Positions 31,015 to 44,340 of a stretch of 64,000 bases of DNA are shown one piece after another; the first letter of the stretch is position 1, and every line of letters starts with the position of its first letter. Where the stretch lies: contig OZ026566.1 of NCBI GenBank assembly GCA_964020155.1, positions 4,230,151-4,294,150 on the forward strand. The letters are read 5' to 3'. The notes beneath the pieces are model-generated. The model had not been told where the DNA came from. It saw only the letters and a list, made by a program, of their open reading frames with translations, and did no database searches. The position numbers and the translations under genes are program-made. The DNA is from Chondrilla cf. caribensis (lineage: Eukaryota; Porifera; Demospongiae; Chondrillida; Chondrillidae).

Positions 31015-33061
31015 ACACGCCTCTTCTCCCATGAGCTATGCAAGAAGTTGCTTAACGTTTTTTGATCCTATACCTTCCCATACATTAAAAAATATTAAGC
31101 ACCTCCGGATGTAGTTAGAGTTTGGGACCACCTACGGAGATGAAAATTGTTTCATGAGGTAGTATAGGTCCACAGCTAGGTCTCCATAAAATATCATGTT
31201 GACACGCCCCTTCTCCCATGAGCTACGCAAAAAGGTGCTTAACCATTTTCGATCCTATACTTTCGCATACATTATAAAATATTAAGCACCTCCGGATGTA
31301 GTTAGAGTTTGGGACCACCTAAGGAGATGAAAATTGTTTCATGAGGTAGTATAGGTCCACAGTTAGGTCTCCATGAAATATCATGTTGACACGCCCCTTC
31401 TCCCATGAGCTATGCAAAAAGGTGCTTAACGTTTTTGATCCTATACGTACCTTCCCATACGTACATTAAAAAAATATTAAGCACCTCCGGATGTAGTTAG
31501 AGTTTGGGACCACCTACGGAGATAAAAATTGTTTCATGAGGTAGTATAGGTCCACAGTTAGGTCTCCATAAAATATCATGTTGACATGCCCCTTCTCCCA
31601 TGAGCTATGCAAAAAGGTGCTTAACGTTTTTGATCCTATACGTACCTTCCCATACGTACATTAAAAAAATATTAAGCACCTCCGGATGTAGTTAGAGTTT
31701 GGGACCACCTACGGAGATAAAAATTATTTCATGAGGTAGTATAGGTCCACAGTTAGGTCTCCATAAAATATCATGTTGACACGCCCCTTCTCCCATGAGC
31801 TACGCAGAAAGGTGCTTAACGTTTTTTGATCCTATACCTTCCCATACATTAAATAATATTAAGCACCTCCGGATGTAGTTAGAGTTTGGGACCATCTATG
31901 GAGATAAAAATTGTTTCATGAGGTAGTATAGGTCCACAGTTAGGTCTCCATAAAATATCATGTTGACACGCCCCTTCTCCCATGAGCTACGCAAAAAGGT
32001 GCTTAACGTTTTTGATCCTATACCTTCCCATACATTAAAAAATATTAAGCACCTCCGGATGTAGTTAGGGTTTGGGACCACCTACGGAGATGAAAGTTGC
32101 TTCATGAGGTAGTATAGGTCCACAGTTAGGTCTCCATAATATATCATGTTGACACGCCCCTTCTCCCATGAGCTACGCAAAAAGGTGCTTAACGTTTTTG
32201 ATCCTATACCTTCCCATACATTAAAAAATATTAAGCACCTCCGGATGTAGTTAGAGTTTTGGACCACCTACGGAGATGAAAATTGTTTCATAAGTTAGTA
32301 TAGGTCCACAGCTAGGTCTCCATAAAATATCATGTTGACACGCCCCTTCTCCCATGAGCTACGCAAAAAGGTGCTTAACTTTTTTCGATCCTATACTTTC
32401 ACATACATTATAAAATATTAAGCACCTCCGAATGTAGTTAGAGTTTGGGACCACCTAAGGAGATGAAAGTTGCTTCATGAGGTAGTATAGGTCCACAGCT
32501 AGGTCTCCATAAAATATCATGTTGACACGCCCCTTCTCCCATGAGCTATGCAAAAAGGTGCTTAACGTTTTTTTGATCCTATACCTTCCCATACATTAAA
32601 AAAATATTAAGCACCTCCGGATGTAGTTAGAGTTTGGGACCATCTACGGAGATGAAAATTGTTTCATAAGTTAGTATAGGTCCGCAGCTAGATCTCCATA
32701 AAATATCATGTTGATACGCCCCTTCTCCCATGAGCTACGCAAAAAGGTGCTTAACGTTTTTTGATCCTATACCTTCCCATACATTATAAAATATTAAGCA
32801 CCTCCGAATGTAGTTAGGGTTTGGGACCACCTACGAAGATGAAAGTTGTTTCATAAAGGAGTATAGGTCCACAGCTAGGTCTCCATAAAATATCATGTTG
32901 ACACACCCCTTCTCCCATGAGCTACGCAAAAAGGTGCTTAACGTTTTTTGATCCTATACCTTCCCATACATTAAAGAACATTAGGCACCTCCGGATGTAG
33001 TCAGGGTTTGGGACCACCTATGGAGATGAAAATTGTTTCATAAGTTAGTATAGGTCCACAG
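31012..33061 (+). repeat. Satellite A, right block (~11 copies)
   Basis: The same ~187-bp monomer and orientation as the left block. It shares rare variants with it, for example the ctatacgtaccttcccatac form at 31440 and 31640 also seen at 22940 and 24080. This indicates the two A blocks were once one array. Confidence 0.95.
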
Positions 33062-33420
33062 CCATTCTGTATGTGCTATGGACCTCATGGTGACCAGTAA
33101 AAAATGTCATATTTCATTGTTGGTCACCACGGCCTCTTCAGTGTCCTCATGATGCATAATAGCATCAATGCTGATGTATGCATACCCTCCTGGAGGTGTT
33201 ATGAACCTGGTAGTGACCATAGTATGCATTTTCTTGCAGGTCACAAATCCTGCCTAGTGTCCACATGATACACTATAATAATACACACACTTTTGCATGA
33301 ACATGGACCTCTTGGTGACCACCCAGGTGATTTCACATTCTGTTGATGGTCACCATGGGCTGAAGTTGCTGAACAGTGTCATGCTCTAGATCTGTATGTA
33401 CCTCATGGCCATATGTTGTA
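33062..33420. repeat. Satellite family C, right flank
   Basis: Diverged monomers resembling 20610-20984 (gtgctatggacctcatggtg, ggtcaccacggcctct), about 120-130 bp each. Together with the left copy they bracket the whole A-B-A array. Confidence 0.6.
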
Positions 33421-33550
33421 ATGTAGTTATATTACCACTATGTATGTATAACATTATCATAACAGTGGTATTAATCATTGAAATCTACATTAATTTCTAT
33501 AAAGTTGGATTAGAGAAAAAAGAATTCTTACTGTAATGATTAAAATAAAA

Positions 33551-33881
33551 TTATTTCATAGTGGCAGATCGACTTGTTGGTAGAATCTTCTCTAATAAGT
33601 AAGCTTCCTTTGACTTCAATGAAGATGATGGAGATGGCGAAACTCTTCGAGGACCCAGAGACCCAGTACTAAGGGTCTTCTTCCCTGGAAGGGACAAGTG
33701 GAGCTCTTCTCTCTGTTTGGGATCAGGGGACATCCAGTCAGGAAGCTGCTTATGCTCCTGAAAACTCTCTGGTGTAACAGCTCGCTCCAAAACAGCTTTC
33801 TCTTGAGAGCCGAATACAGATCCTGAAGAGGATGAACCACAGCACACACACGCACACTATGCAACATACCTGGTGTGGATA

Positions 33882-33943
<62 letters not shown>

Positions 33944-35113
33944 CCCATCCACTCCACACAGTTTGGTGGAACAGGCAGTTTGTGAAATTTGAAAGTCTTC
34001 ATTTTGAGCACATCATTGTATTTCAGGAAATCATCTTCTAAACAAGCCATTAATTCTTCTTTCATCCTGGACCTACGTATACGGATTGAAATACAGCCAC
34101 ATCACACCATAGTTAAAGCACACCACACCATAGTACAAGCACACCACACTGTAGTACAAGCACACCACACCATAGTTTAAGCACACCACACCGTAGTACA
34201 AGCACATCACACCAGAACATCACACTGTGGTAGAAGTACATCATGCCACTACAGACAGGAAGGCATGCGAACTTACATGAACCCCGATGTGGAAACAACA
34301 CCACCAACCACTGCTATGTTCTCTGCCAACTCCTTACGACAATCTATGGAGCACTACAAGCAGGGAGACCAGTACATGGTGAACATGTGAGAGCACAGAC
34401 ATGTTATAGGTTCCAAGCACACACCTTCTTCAGGGAGTCCAGAATGAGGATCGCTACAGACAAACTAGTTTCAGATCCGAAGAACACATCCCCTGAAAAT
34501 GCCCTGTAAGACAGTAGGATGTATGGAGAACCACATCTTCACAACGCACACAACACGGTGAGCTGATCAGTGACACTAGACAATGTTCTCAGTTACAGTT
34601 CTACGCAGGGACTGCTGCTTTCGGCACACCTTGTCTTGCCGTCCACTGTGAGGACCAGGTCTCCCCCACTGAGAGGGTAGGCCATGTTTGGGGGAGTGTC
34701 TTCTCTGCCTCGAGGCCTCACAAAGCAAGTCCGAACTGGAAGGACAGAGGAGAGGAAAGATACAGTCACACCACCATCAACAACAACATGATAACAACAA
34801 TAACAACAATAACAACAATAATAACAATAGCAGTTACTACAAGTGTGGAGTTAGTTACCTGCTATATTCTCAAGATCACTTTTCAAATCATCCTCTGTGT
34901 GACAGAAATGAGAGTGAAGGTTGAATGACACAAACACCAATGATCCTCACAAGACAGGGTCATTGCAACTTACCAGTGACCGGCCTCCTCTCCTGCGGCT
35001 CCTGGCTACCACAAGACACAACGGAACCATTTTTCCCGAGACTCTCAGCTACAGCACTACAGGTGTGGTATGCACAGAAGACATCCATATTAAATCACCT
35101 ACACAGTATTAGC

Positions 35114-35184
<71 letters not shown>

Positions 35185-36694
35185 CATAGGTACACACTTA
35201 TGGAAATGCTTTGCTCCTACGGGTGACTCCTGCCAGGCAGACACTATAGGAATTCCTTCATAAATCTTACATTACAGCAAGTCAAGGACCATAAAGAGGG
35301 TAATACCGATCACATCAAAGAGGATGCTCCACCCAACAGTATATAGGCGCGTCATGCCGAAACACTCACACACCACATGGGCACATTAACCCACTGTGAT
35401 GTGAGGTGTAAACAAATTGGCAAACTTGTTAATTTAAGCACACAAAGTGGAAAGGAAAATACGCTGAATATAGTGTTGATAACAGGAAATAATCTTGGAA
35501 TACAGGAAGTAGGAAGTACTGTACACTGGTTAGTACAAAGAAGGATACAGGAAGTACAGTGGTCTCACTGTAGCCCACTCTGACCACCAGGAGCGACTGT
35601 CTTCCAATGGCAAACAGGCACATGAGGTGATTGGGGACAAACGTGGCATAAGGAACCTGGAGCAGTGGGACAACAGTAAGATGGTGATTGTTGCAACACA
35701 TGCACACATCACATGGACTACTCTAAGGCATAACACAAATATCACTTGACAAACAAGCACACGGACAATCTGAAGAGATACCACCATAGTCACAGGATCA
35801 CTTGGTGTAACATGTGGTCTGCTTTCTCATTTTCTTCCTCTAACCTTGAATTCTTCAAAGAGAAGAGAAGCTAGTGTATTTCTGAAGGCAGACGGACTAG
35901 CCAAGTCTTCAAGGACAATCACTCTGTGGTCCTTTGGATGAACCAGCAGATATCTACATATGTACAAACAGTAAGAAAACAGATCACCGCTAAGTGTGCA
36001 AGTGAGATGGAGTGAGTGTTATTATGTAGAAGAGTTACACTCCCAGTTAAGTGACCGGGTAATCAACTTTGAGGGCATTGAGTAACCATAGCAACAATAG
36101 GTCAAAATCGTAAGCATCTCACACAATACACTATGCAGAGAGCAAACATATTGTACATATTCCACAGTGAGTTTGGCTGAGTACGGGCTACAAAACACAA
36201 ACACAATGTGGAAGTGTGTACGTCTACATACTTTACATAAATATCTCTTATGAACCATCGTAAGACTCGTCTTAAATATGGTACATCTGATAGGCCGACA
36301 TCAGCAATTCTTACATACTATAAAACATAGAAAGTAGATGTTAAGATGAAGAGAGGAAGAAGGAGCAAATGTGAACAAACTATACCTTGTTTTCCTGTTG
36401 AAGATGTGCTACGGTGGGTATGATGAACCTAGGGTTCGACTCTCCTGACATGCCAATCCTGCACAATAGAACATATTCCAGTACAACGTATACTCGTACC
36501 TCGATCTACATATTTCACACACTTGAAGGAAGCCTACAGTACCATTGGGCCTACCTGGTGTATGAAGTTCCTATATCCAAGACAATCCCGCCCTTGTCCG
36601 ATGTATGTAGATGAGTTAACCTACCGGTAGAAGTACTCCTCCCAGGAATAGCTCTGGTCGAAGTACTAGACGGAGATAACTCTTTCGAAGACAT
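33551..36694 (-). CDS. ACTR10: Actin-related protein 10 (Arp11, dynactin pointed-end subunit)
   Basis: Arp11 caps the pointed end of the dynactin Arp1 filament, which links dynein to cargo. Thirteen exons on the minus strand: 36694-36555, 36458-36386, 36317-36232, 35953-35845, 35656-35549, 35265-35198, 35056-34974, 34894-34859, 34735-34630, 34503-34425, 34353-34277, 34072-33942, 33822-33551. The sum is 1368 nt, 455 residues (human 417). Actin-fold signatures include [53 protein letters not shown] and [25 protein letters not shown] corresponds to the family's NCVAWLGG/AIFG. The N-terminal ~40 residues are Ser/Thr-rich and the C-terminal ~50 are Ser-rich extensions. It starts 106 bp from WRAP73, divergently. 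Confidence 0.93.
33883..33941. repeat. CA/GT microsatellite at ACTR10 donor 12
   Basis: CA on the plus strand ending exactly at the exon 12 boundary, so the donor of intron 12 is the first GT of the repeat on the sense strand. Confidence 0.9.
34097..34245. repeat. ~20-bp tandem repeat, ACTR10 intron 11
   Basis: About seven imperfect copies of a unit with core caccacaccatagtacaagc. Confidence 0.75.
34788..34830. repeat. AAC/AAT trinucleotide repeat, ACTR10 intron 8
   Basis: A run of aac and aat triplets interrupted by single triplet changes. Confidence 0.85.
35114..35183. repeat. CA microsatellite, ACTR10 intron 6
   Basis: Pure CA on the plus strand (GT sense), about 15 nt from the exon 6 donor. 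Confidence 0.9.
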
Positions 36695-36800
36695 TTTAAA
36701 CAATACTATATTTTGTACGAGTTCTATGCGCTATCTTACCTATACTGTGTGGTGTTCGAAAGGGCGCCAAATTCCCGCGGTCGCTCGAAGGAAATCTGGA
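36695..36800. promoter_or_regulatory. Divergent promoter, ACTR10 / WRAP73
   Basis: Only 106 bp separate opposing start codons. It contains ggcgccaaattcccgcgg at 36763-36780, which fits an E2F-type site (reverse strand TTTGGCGCC) with an overlapping GC-rich core. E2F use is inference from motif resemblance. Confidence 0.6.
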
Positions 36801-37187
36801 ATGGATTTTTCAGAGATTTTTCAGCAAAGTGGTCACCTTTGTCGTTTTTCTCCGGATGGCAAGAACATCGCTTGCTGTTCACAACATCGTATGGTTATTA
36901 GGGATACGGAGACCCTACAAATCTCCAGTTTGCAGACTTGTCTGGACCCAGTCCAACACATGGAATGGTCGCCGGATTCCAAATTTGTCATGTGTGGCAT
37001 GTTCCGAAGGGGGATAGTGCAGGTTTGTAGGATATTTTCCCAACGATAGTACCGTTCGAACCAATTAGATGTTCAAGTGCACCTTATCTCCCTATGTGCT
37101 GTTAGTATTAAATTGCCTTATATTCCTGTTTACGTACATGCACCACACACCATATTCTCTGGAGTACCTACACACATACACAAGGAA

Positions 37188-37265
<78 letters not shown>

Positions 37266-38436
37266 TCTCATTCTTTCAATATTGACAGTTTTCAATATTT
37301 TATGTTCTTGATATCCATAGATTTGGTCATTAGAACATCCAGAGTGGACTTGCAAGATTGATGAAGGTTCTGCCGGTCTTGTGGCGTGCTACTGGTCCCC
37401 TGACAGTCGACATGTCCTCACCATGTCCGATTTCCAACTCCGCATCACTCTCTGGTCTCTGGTGAGCAAGTCAGTGGCTTACATCAAGCATCCAAAGTTG
37501 TCCCAGAAAGGAATTGACTTCAGCAAGGATGGGAAATTTATGGCACTTGCCGAGCGAAGAGATTGCAAAGATTTCATCAGTATATTTGACTGTAGTTCGT
37601 GGCAGCTGTGCAAGCACTTTCCCGTTGATACGAATGATCTTGCCGGTGTGATGTGGTCCCCGGATGGGAGAGTTCTCTGCGTCTGGGACTCCATACTTGA
37701 ATACAAGGTCATGATATACTCGCTTGACGGCCGCTCCCTTGCCTCATACTCTGCATACGAGCAGGCACTTGGTGTGAAGTGCGTTTCGTGGTCGCCCACC
37801 AGTCAATTTCTGGTTATTGGCAGTTTTGACCAGAAGCTTCGTGTTCTCAATCATATTACATGGAAGGCAGTGGCCGAATGGAGCCACCCAGCCTCTGTGG
37901 ACCACGCAAACGTTGTTGTCTTCTGTGAAGTAGAGACAAAGATGCCGGCAATAGCCTATCCCGACAGGTTCCTACGTACACTGAGTACCAACGTGCCTCT
38001 TCCTCAGAGCAAATATGAAACAAAGGAAGTTCCTGTTCAGATTGCTTCTCTCAAACCAGATCCAGAAAAACCGAATCCGAAAATGGGAGTCGGAACTGCT
38101 ATTTTCAGTCCAGACAGCAAGTACCTGGTGACCATCAACGATAACATGCCCAGTGCTGTGTGGATATGGGACATACAGAAACTGAAGCTCTCGGTCTTGC
38201 TAGTCCAGACAGCCAGTGTGAAGTGTGCCACGTGGGACCCCTTGCAGTCACAGCTAGCGGTTTGTACCGGGAACAACAAACTCTACCTCTGGTCTCCTGC
38301 TGGCTGTGTGAGTGTAGCAGTGCCCACCGAGAGCTCTTTCAACGTGACAGGCCTGCTGTGGCACCCTGATGGCACCTCTCTCATATTGATGAGTAAAACT
38401 AACTTCTGTGTCTGTTATCTGTCAGGCAGTTCTTGA
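36801..38436 (+). CDS. WRAP73: WD repeat protein WRAP73 (WDR8)
   Basis: Centrosomal and ciliary WD40 protein, known as a partner of SSX2IP/Msd1 in spindle anchoring and cilium assembly. Two exons, 36801-37022 and 37321-38436 (445 residues; human ~460). Starts [20 protein letters not shown], as in the family. WD-type blades are visible: [71 protein letters not shown] and [12 protein letters not shown]. The family-specific [15 protein letters not shown] is present. Intron 1 is 298 bp and contains a GA microsatellite. Tail-to-tail with atlastin, 336 bp between stop codons. Confidence 0.95.
37191..37262. repeat. GA microsatellite, WRAP73 intron 1
   Basis: About 70 bp of GA on the sense strand with one AGG interruption. 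Confidence 0.95.
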
Positions 38437-38772
38437 ATTTTGTACAGAGAATGTTGGTGGATTGCGTGTACAAATCTCACAGCTCATTTTAATATTATCA
38501 TTGTTATTACGAACTCCACTTCCAACAAGATGAATTGGAAACAGAAATTGGAATGTTGCACATACTACTAACCAGTATTGTATGTATGTAAAAAGTGCCT
38601 TGATGAGTATTATAATACTTATAATATGTTGCAATGTGTTCTAGGACAAACTAGTCAATGGGTATCCCATGATCACTGCATGCACTGGGATTATTATAAC
38701 AATCTCAACTATAACAACAAGATAAAGCATTCTTTCATAGAGCAGTAGTCATTTCACAAGAGACTGATAGCA

Positions 38773-38890
38773 TTATTTATCCTTCTTTTGTGAGGAGACA
38801 GCATATTTGGCTGCCTGTTCCATACCCTTGCTCCACATCATTGAGTAAATAGGGGTTACAGCCTACGGGTGAGGATGCAGAGTACCGAAC

Positions 38891-38929
<39 letters not shown>

Positions 38930-39543
38930 TGTGGTGTGCATGCATGTGTAGCAATATGTACATGTACACAACACACTGAGCACACTAATGCTACACGCAC
39001 CTGGTCCCATATAGTGTCCACCATGGAGTCAATGTACTGACCCACTTCCCTGTACTGCCCACTGAACCTGACATACGCCCACAAGATGAGGAGTAGAATG
39101 GCCAGCCCCACACCCCAGGTCATCATGGAGGAGAGCAGGGTGATCCCAACCATATAGAACAACGAAGACAAGATGTAGAAGCACACAATGAAGGTGAAGA
39201 GAACGGCTGGTGTTCGAGCCGCACTAAAGATGTTTTTACTGGCATTTTGCTCTGTAAAGTGTTCAAACGCTTCTTTCATCTGTTCTTGTAGCTTCTCCTC
39301 AAACTGCTTGCTGTACAGCTCTCCACCCATTTTCTTGGTGCTCCTAAACAGCTCCAGTGCGGCATCGTACACTTTATAGTGAGCATCCTTTAGCTTCTCC
39401 TCTGAAAGGTAGGGGTTGTCTCCGCCCACTAGCTCCTCCATCTCCCGATTATACTGATCCAGCGATACAGCCAGTGCAGCCAGATTGTTCGCTTCAGCTG
39501 TTGCCTGGAAATTAGGAATATGCAAACAGCATCACTACTAATA

Positions 39544-39580
<37 letters not shown>

Positions 39581-41063
39581 ACTACAGATACATACGTACA
39601 TAAGAGAGCAATACCTGTAACATTCCCTTGGGTTCAGGAAGGTCCTTTCCTTTGAATATCTTCATGTACGACTGGAAATTAAGAAGACATACTCTACTGC
39701 TACTACCAACAGGAGGATGGATCAGTTTACCATACCTTGAAACACTCCACAAGACCCCTGCCTGTGACAGGTGTCCCGTTGATCTCCTTCACAACCAGAT
39801 TCTCTGGAGCAAGGAACATCGGAGCCAATTCCTGTAGATTCTCCTTGAATTCATCATCAATATCTAGTGGAGAACACACACACACTAATGCACAGTCCAT
39901 TGAAACCCTCAGAAGTCGTGCAGGTGTGCTCACCACTGAGCTGTCCCTGGAATTCAGGACTGGTGGCCACTGTCCTCCCCGGATGAGGCATCAGGAAGCA
40001 GGTGACACTCTTGAAGCAGTTGTTGATGTGCTTGCGTACCTGCTTCAACTCATCATGCTGGCTGTCCGATATCTACCACAAGGACACACACACAGCTATG
40101 AAGCAAGGCATCCACCCACACATTGTCCCAGTAGCAACATCAGCACATGAACACAACACCCTGCTGAGACATCAAAAAGTGAGCATGCTTGTACAAACAA
40201 AAGAACTACGTATGTAGACATAACAACAGAAATCATGCAAACATTTGGGTACACCCACACATGTACACTATAAGCAAACACATACGTAAATTTGTAAATA
40301 CATAAATACAAAAGTATAATCACATGTAGAACATATCTGTACATACATACATAGTACATAGTACACCATCGACATGCATACATACTTGCAATGTCTTGTC
40401 AAGGTAGCCCAACCCTCCAGCAACGCCATAAGGATGTTCGTAGGGGAAGTTCCAATCCCTCACCAAGAAGCAGAGAGACTGAAGAGAGGAGGAACGGACA
40501 AGGACATGGGGGATGGACTAGAGGTGTCCACAATGGATGGGAGGCTCACCTGGAAGACACCTGAACTACCTGACTCAAGTGCCAATCGACCGTATTCTGT
40601 GAATAGCTGCACACAAGGATAGCAATAGGTCAACATACAGAGGACAACCAAAGGTCAAAATACATGACCACAGCAAAAGGTCAATGTACATACTGTACAT
40701 GTATGTATACCACACAGACATACATATATTAGGACAGGTCCACATAACAACCAAGAACACTACTCCTGATCCACACTACACATGTACACATGTGTACTAT
40801 GTATGTGTGCTCAAATCTACATACGTACTTGAAGGTGTTGGAGGTCATTCTCTTGTATTAGCTGTGATAAATTGTACATCTACACAGCAAGAAAAGATAT
40901 ACGTACATATGACTATCGACAGATGGTAACATGGAGTCATCAAAGCTTCAAATCTGCACACACACATATTACAATATAACACACAAAATGAATGGTGAAT
41001 GTACACATGTGTATACGTACTGTGCATGTGCACGCACACACACGTACATACATACACACACGT

Positions 41064-41127
<64 letters not shown>

Positions 41128-42549
41128 GTACAGAGGCCAACATTGTGCTCAAAGCGAACACAGTGGCACAGTCCTTCACAGTTGATCTGTTGTCAAAGGC
41201 TCCCTGTGTATCCATCAGCAGGATGGCAACCTCCTCACGTGTTGATGGCAGCTTCACAATAAACGGCTTGTTCCACATCAAGATCCCTACAGAGTGAGGT
41301 ATACAAAGCCTATGAAAGGTGTATTTCAACTAAATGTGGATTCAAATCACTCTATGACACACTACCACCCAGTATCATATTCACAGCACAGATCCACTAT
41401 GGACTGCTAGTGTTTCCATTGTAGTGTGTTGGGTAGTCCAGTGGCTGGATTCAGCTCACCTGTGGTCTCCCTCGTGCTGCCTCCTCTCCATGGGAACCCG
41501 GTCAGTGTTTCTGAATCCTCACCAAGCCAATCATCACCTCGCCCCTAAGGGTGGTTGAAGACGCTAAGTATGTGCTTTTACACACACACACACCACACAC
41601 AAAACAGCTCCACACATATGCACAGCAGGCACACACACATACACAAACAATAACACACACACACACACACACACACACTTACACTTCTTGATACATTAAT
41701 AGTAATAAGCAACAAAACTTAGGGAACTCACCGTTCTCTCCAAGTAACGGACAAAGAAATCAAGCAGAAATGACTTTCCTTTCCTAAAAGCTCCGGCAAT
41801 AGACACAACAACTACTTTCTTGTCTCTAATCTCTTCGCTCAACAGGATCTGTTGTAAAGCTTCTACATCAAGTTCAAAGTCGTGCTCCTCTTTCTCGATA
41901 ACAATGGGTACTGCTTGAGGTTCTCGTGATGTGGCAAGTTTAGTGAAATCCTCTTCCCTGGTAGGACCAGAACGAGTATCAGAGTCACCTACAAAAGTAA
42001 TAGTCAAATACGTACATATCATCAATAATCAGAATAGGCTAATCATTGAACTATTGTAACAGGCTGCATCACACGTTGATTGCAGGTCCTCAGCCTTCCA
42101 CACAACCGTTGATTATTCCACTACTTCCACATCAGTTCCCTCACCCGTGACCCCGATATCACATGGCTGTGGAGCAGTGTTCGATTCAATCATAGATACT
42201 CCAACACGATTCAATACAAATATTCAAAAAAGTAGGCTTCGCCCATTAACACTGGCCAACTGAGCTATTTACACCTGTGTCATGGCAAATTTCGCTCCAT
42301 AAAAGACGTCTACACATAAGATTAGACAAGAAATGCCAACGACGGTAGACAGGTCTAGGCCAACCCAAGACCATAGTCGGTACTAATGAGGAAAGACAGA
42401 GTCAGCCTGAGTCACGTGTACACGCGGCCTCAGCCGAATCAGAAAATATAACAAGTTCAGAAGAACAAATAATGCATGTACGTTGAATCATCCTCACCTC
42501 TTTCTTCTTGAGGTCTTCTTCTCCGAACTTCTTCGACACTTGTACTCAT
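38773..42549 (-). CDS. ATL: Atlastin GTPase
   Basis: Dynamin-like GTPase that tethers and fuses endoplasmic reticulum tubules. Twelve exons on the minus strand: 42549-42498, 41988-41732, 41544-41460, 41286-41126, 40879-40829, 40606-40550, 40478-40386, 40072-39934, 39863-39736, 39671-39615, 39504-39001, 38862-38773. The sum is 1674 nt, 557 residues, the usual size. The P-loop GAFRKGKS lies in exon 2, LMDTQGAFD (G3) in exon 4 and FLVRDW (the RD guanine-specificity motif) in exon 7. The middle-domain start [11 protein letters not shown] opens exon 11, which also carries the two-segment membrane hairpin ([14 protein letters not shown] and [15 protein letters not shown]). The last exon encodes an amphipathic tail, [14 protein letters not shown], matching the membrane-perturbing helix of the family. 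Atlastin 1/2/3 identity cannot be assigned. It starts 145 bp from RAB4, divergently. Confidence 0.95.
38892..38926. repeat. GT microsatellite, atlastin intron 11
   Basis: Pure GT on the plus strand (CA sense), between the last two exons. Confidence 0.9.
39544..39579. repeat. CA microsatellite, atlastin intron 10
   Basis: Pure CA on the plus strand, GT on the sense strand. Confidence 0.9.
41040..41125. repeat. CA/GT microsatellite at atlastin donor 4
   Basis: CA on the plus strand with some GTA interruptions, ending exactly at the exon 4 boundary, so intron 4 starts with the repeat. Confidence 0.9.
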
Positions 42550-42694
42550 GTCTTTCGAAAGTCTTGCAAAAACCATGTGATTTGTCACTGCTTACGCCTT
42601 TTTTATAATTTAGGGATCTCCCCATCCACACCTGGTCCCGAGATTGTAGGCAGTCCTTCTGAAGTGTGTTAAACATAAGCGACTACTCCTTTCA
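42550..42694. promoter_or_regulatory. Divergent promoter, atlastin / RAB4
   Basis: 145 bp between opposing start codons of two membrane-traffic GTPases. No clear TATA box. Confidence 0.55.
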
Positions 42695-44113
<1,419 letters not shown>

Positions 44114-44340
44114 TAACGAAATTTCTAAAAATTGATTCCATCACTAGTTACAGCGGTATATATAGCTATTATAGTAATTCTGTAAATTTTTTATTTTCCG
44201 GGAGTAACACTGTTGCGTCTAGTACTAATTATTGTTGCTGTTTTAATTTCAATGTAAAAGTTGTTGGCTTTGAAATTACTTATTTATAAAAAGTGTTTCG
44301 TAACATGGAATTCTACCACAAAATGTAAAAGTGAAACAAA

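Noticed and set aside
21310..32267. Repeated minus-strand frames of 61-63 codons in satellite A
   Set aside because: Appear only where monomers lack stops, differ between copies, and have no codon bias or conserved family.
20985..33061. CRISPR array
   Set aside because: Monomers are contiguous near-identical 160-207-bp units without unique spacers, and the DNA is eukaryotic.
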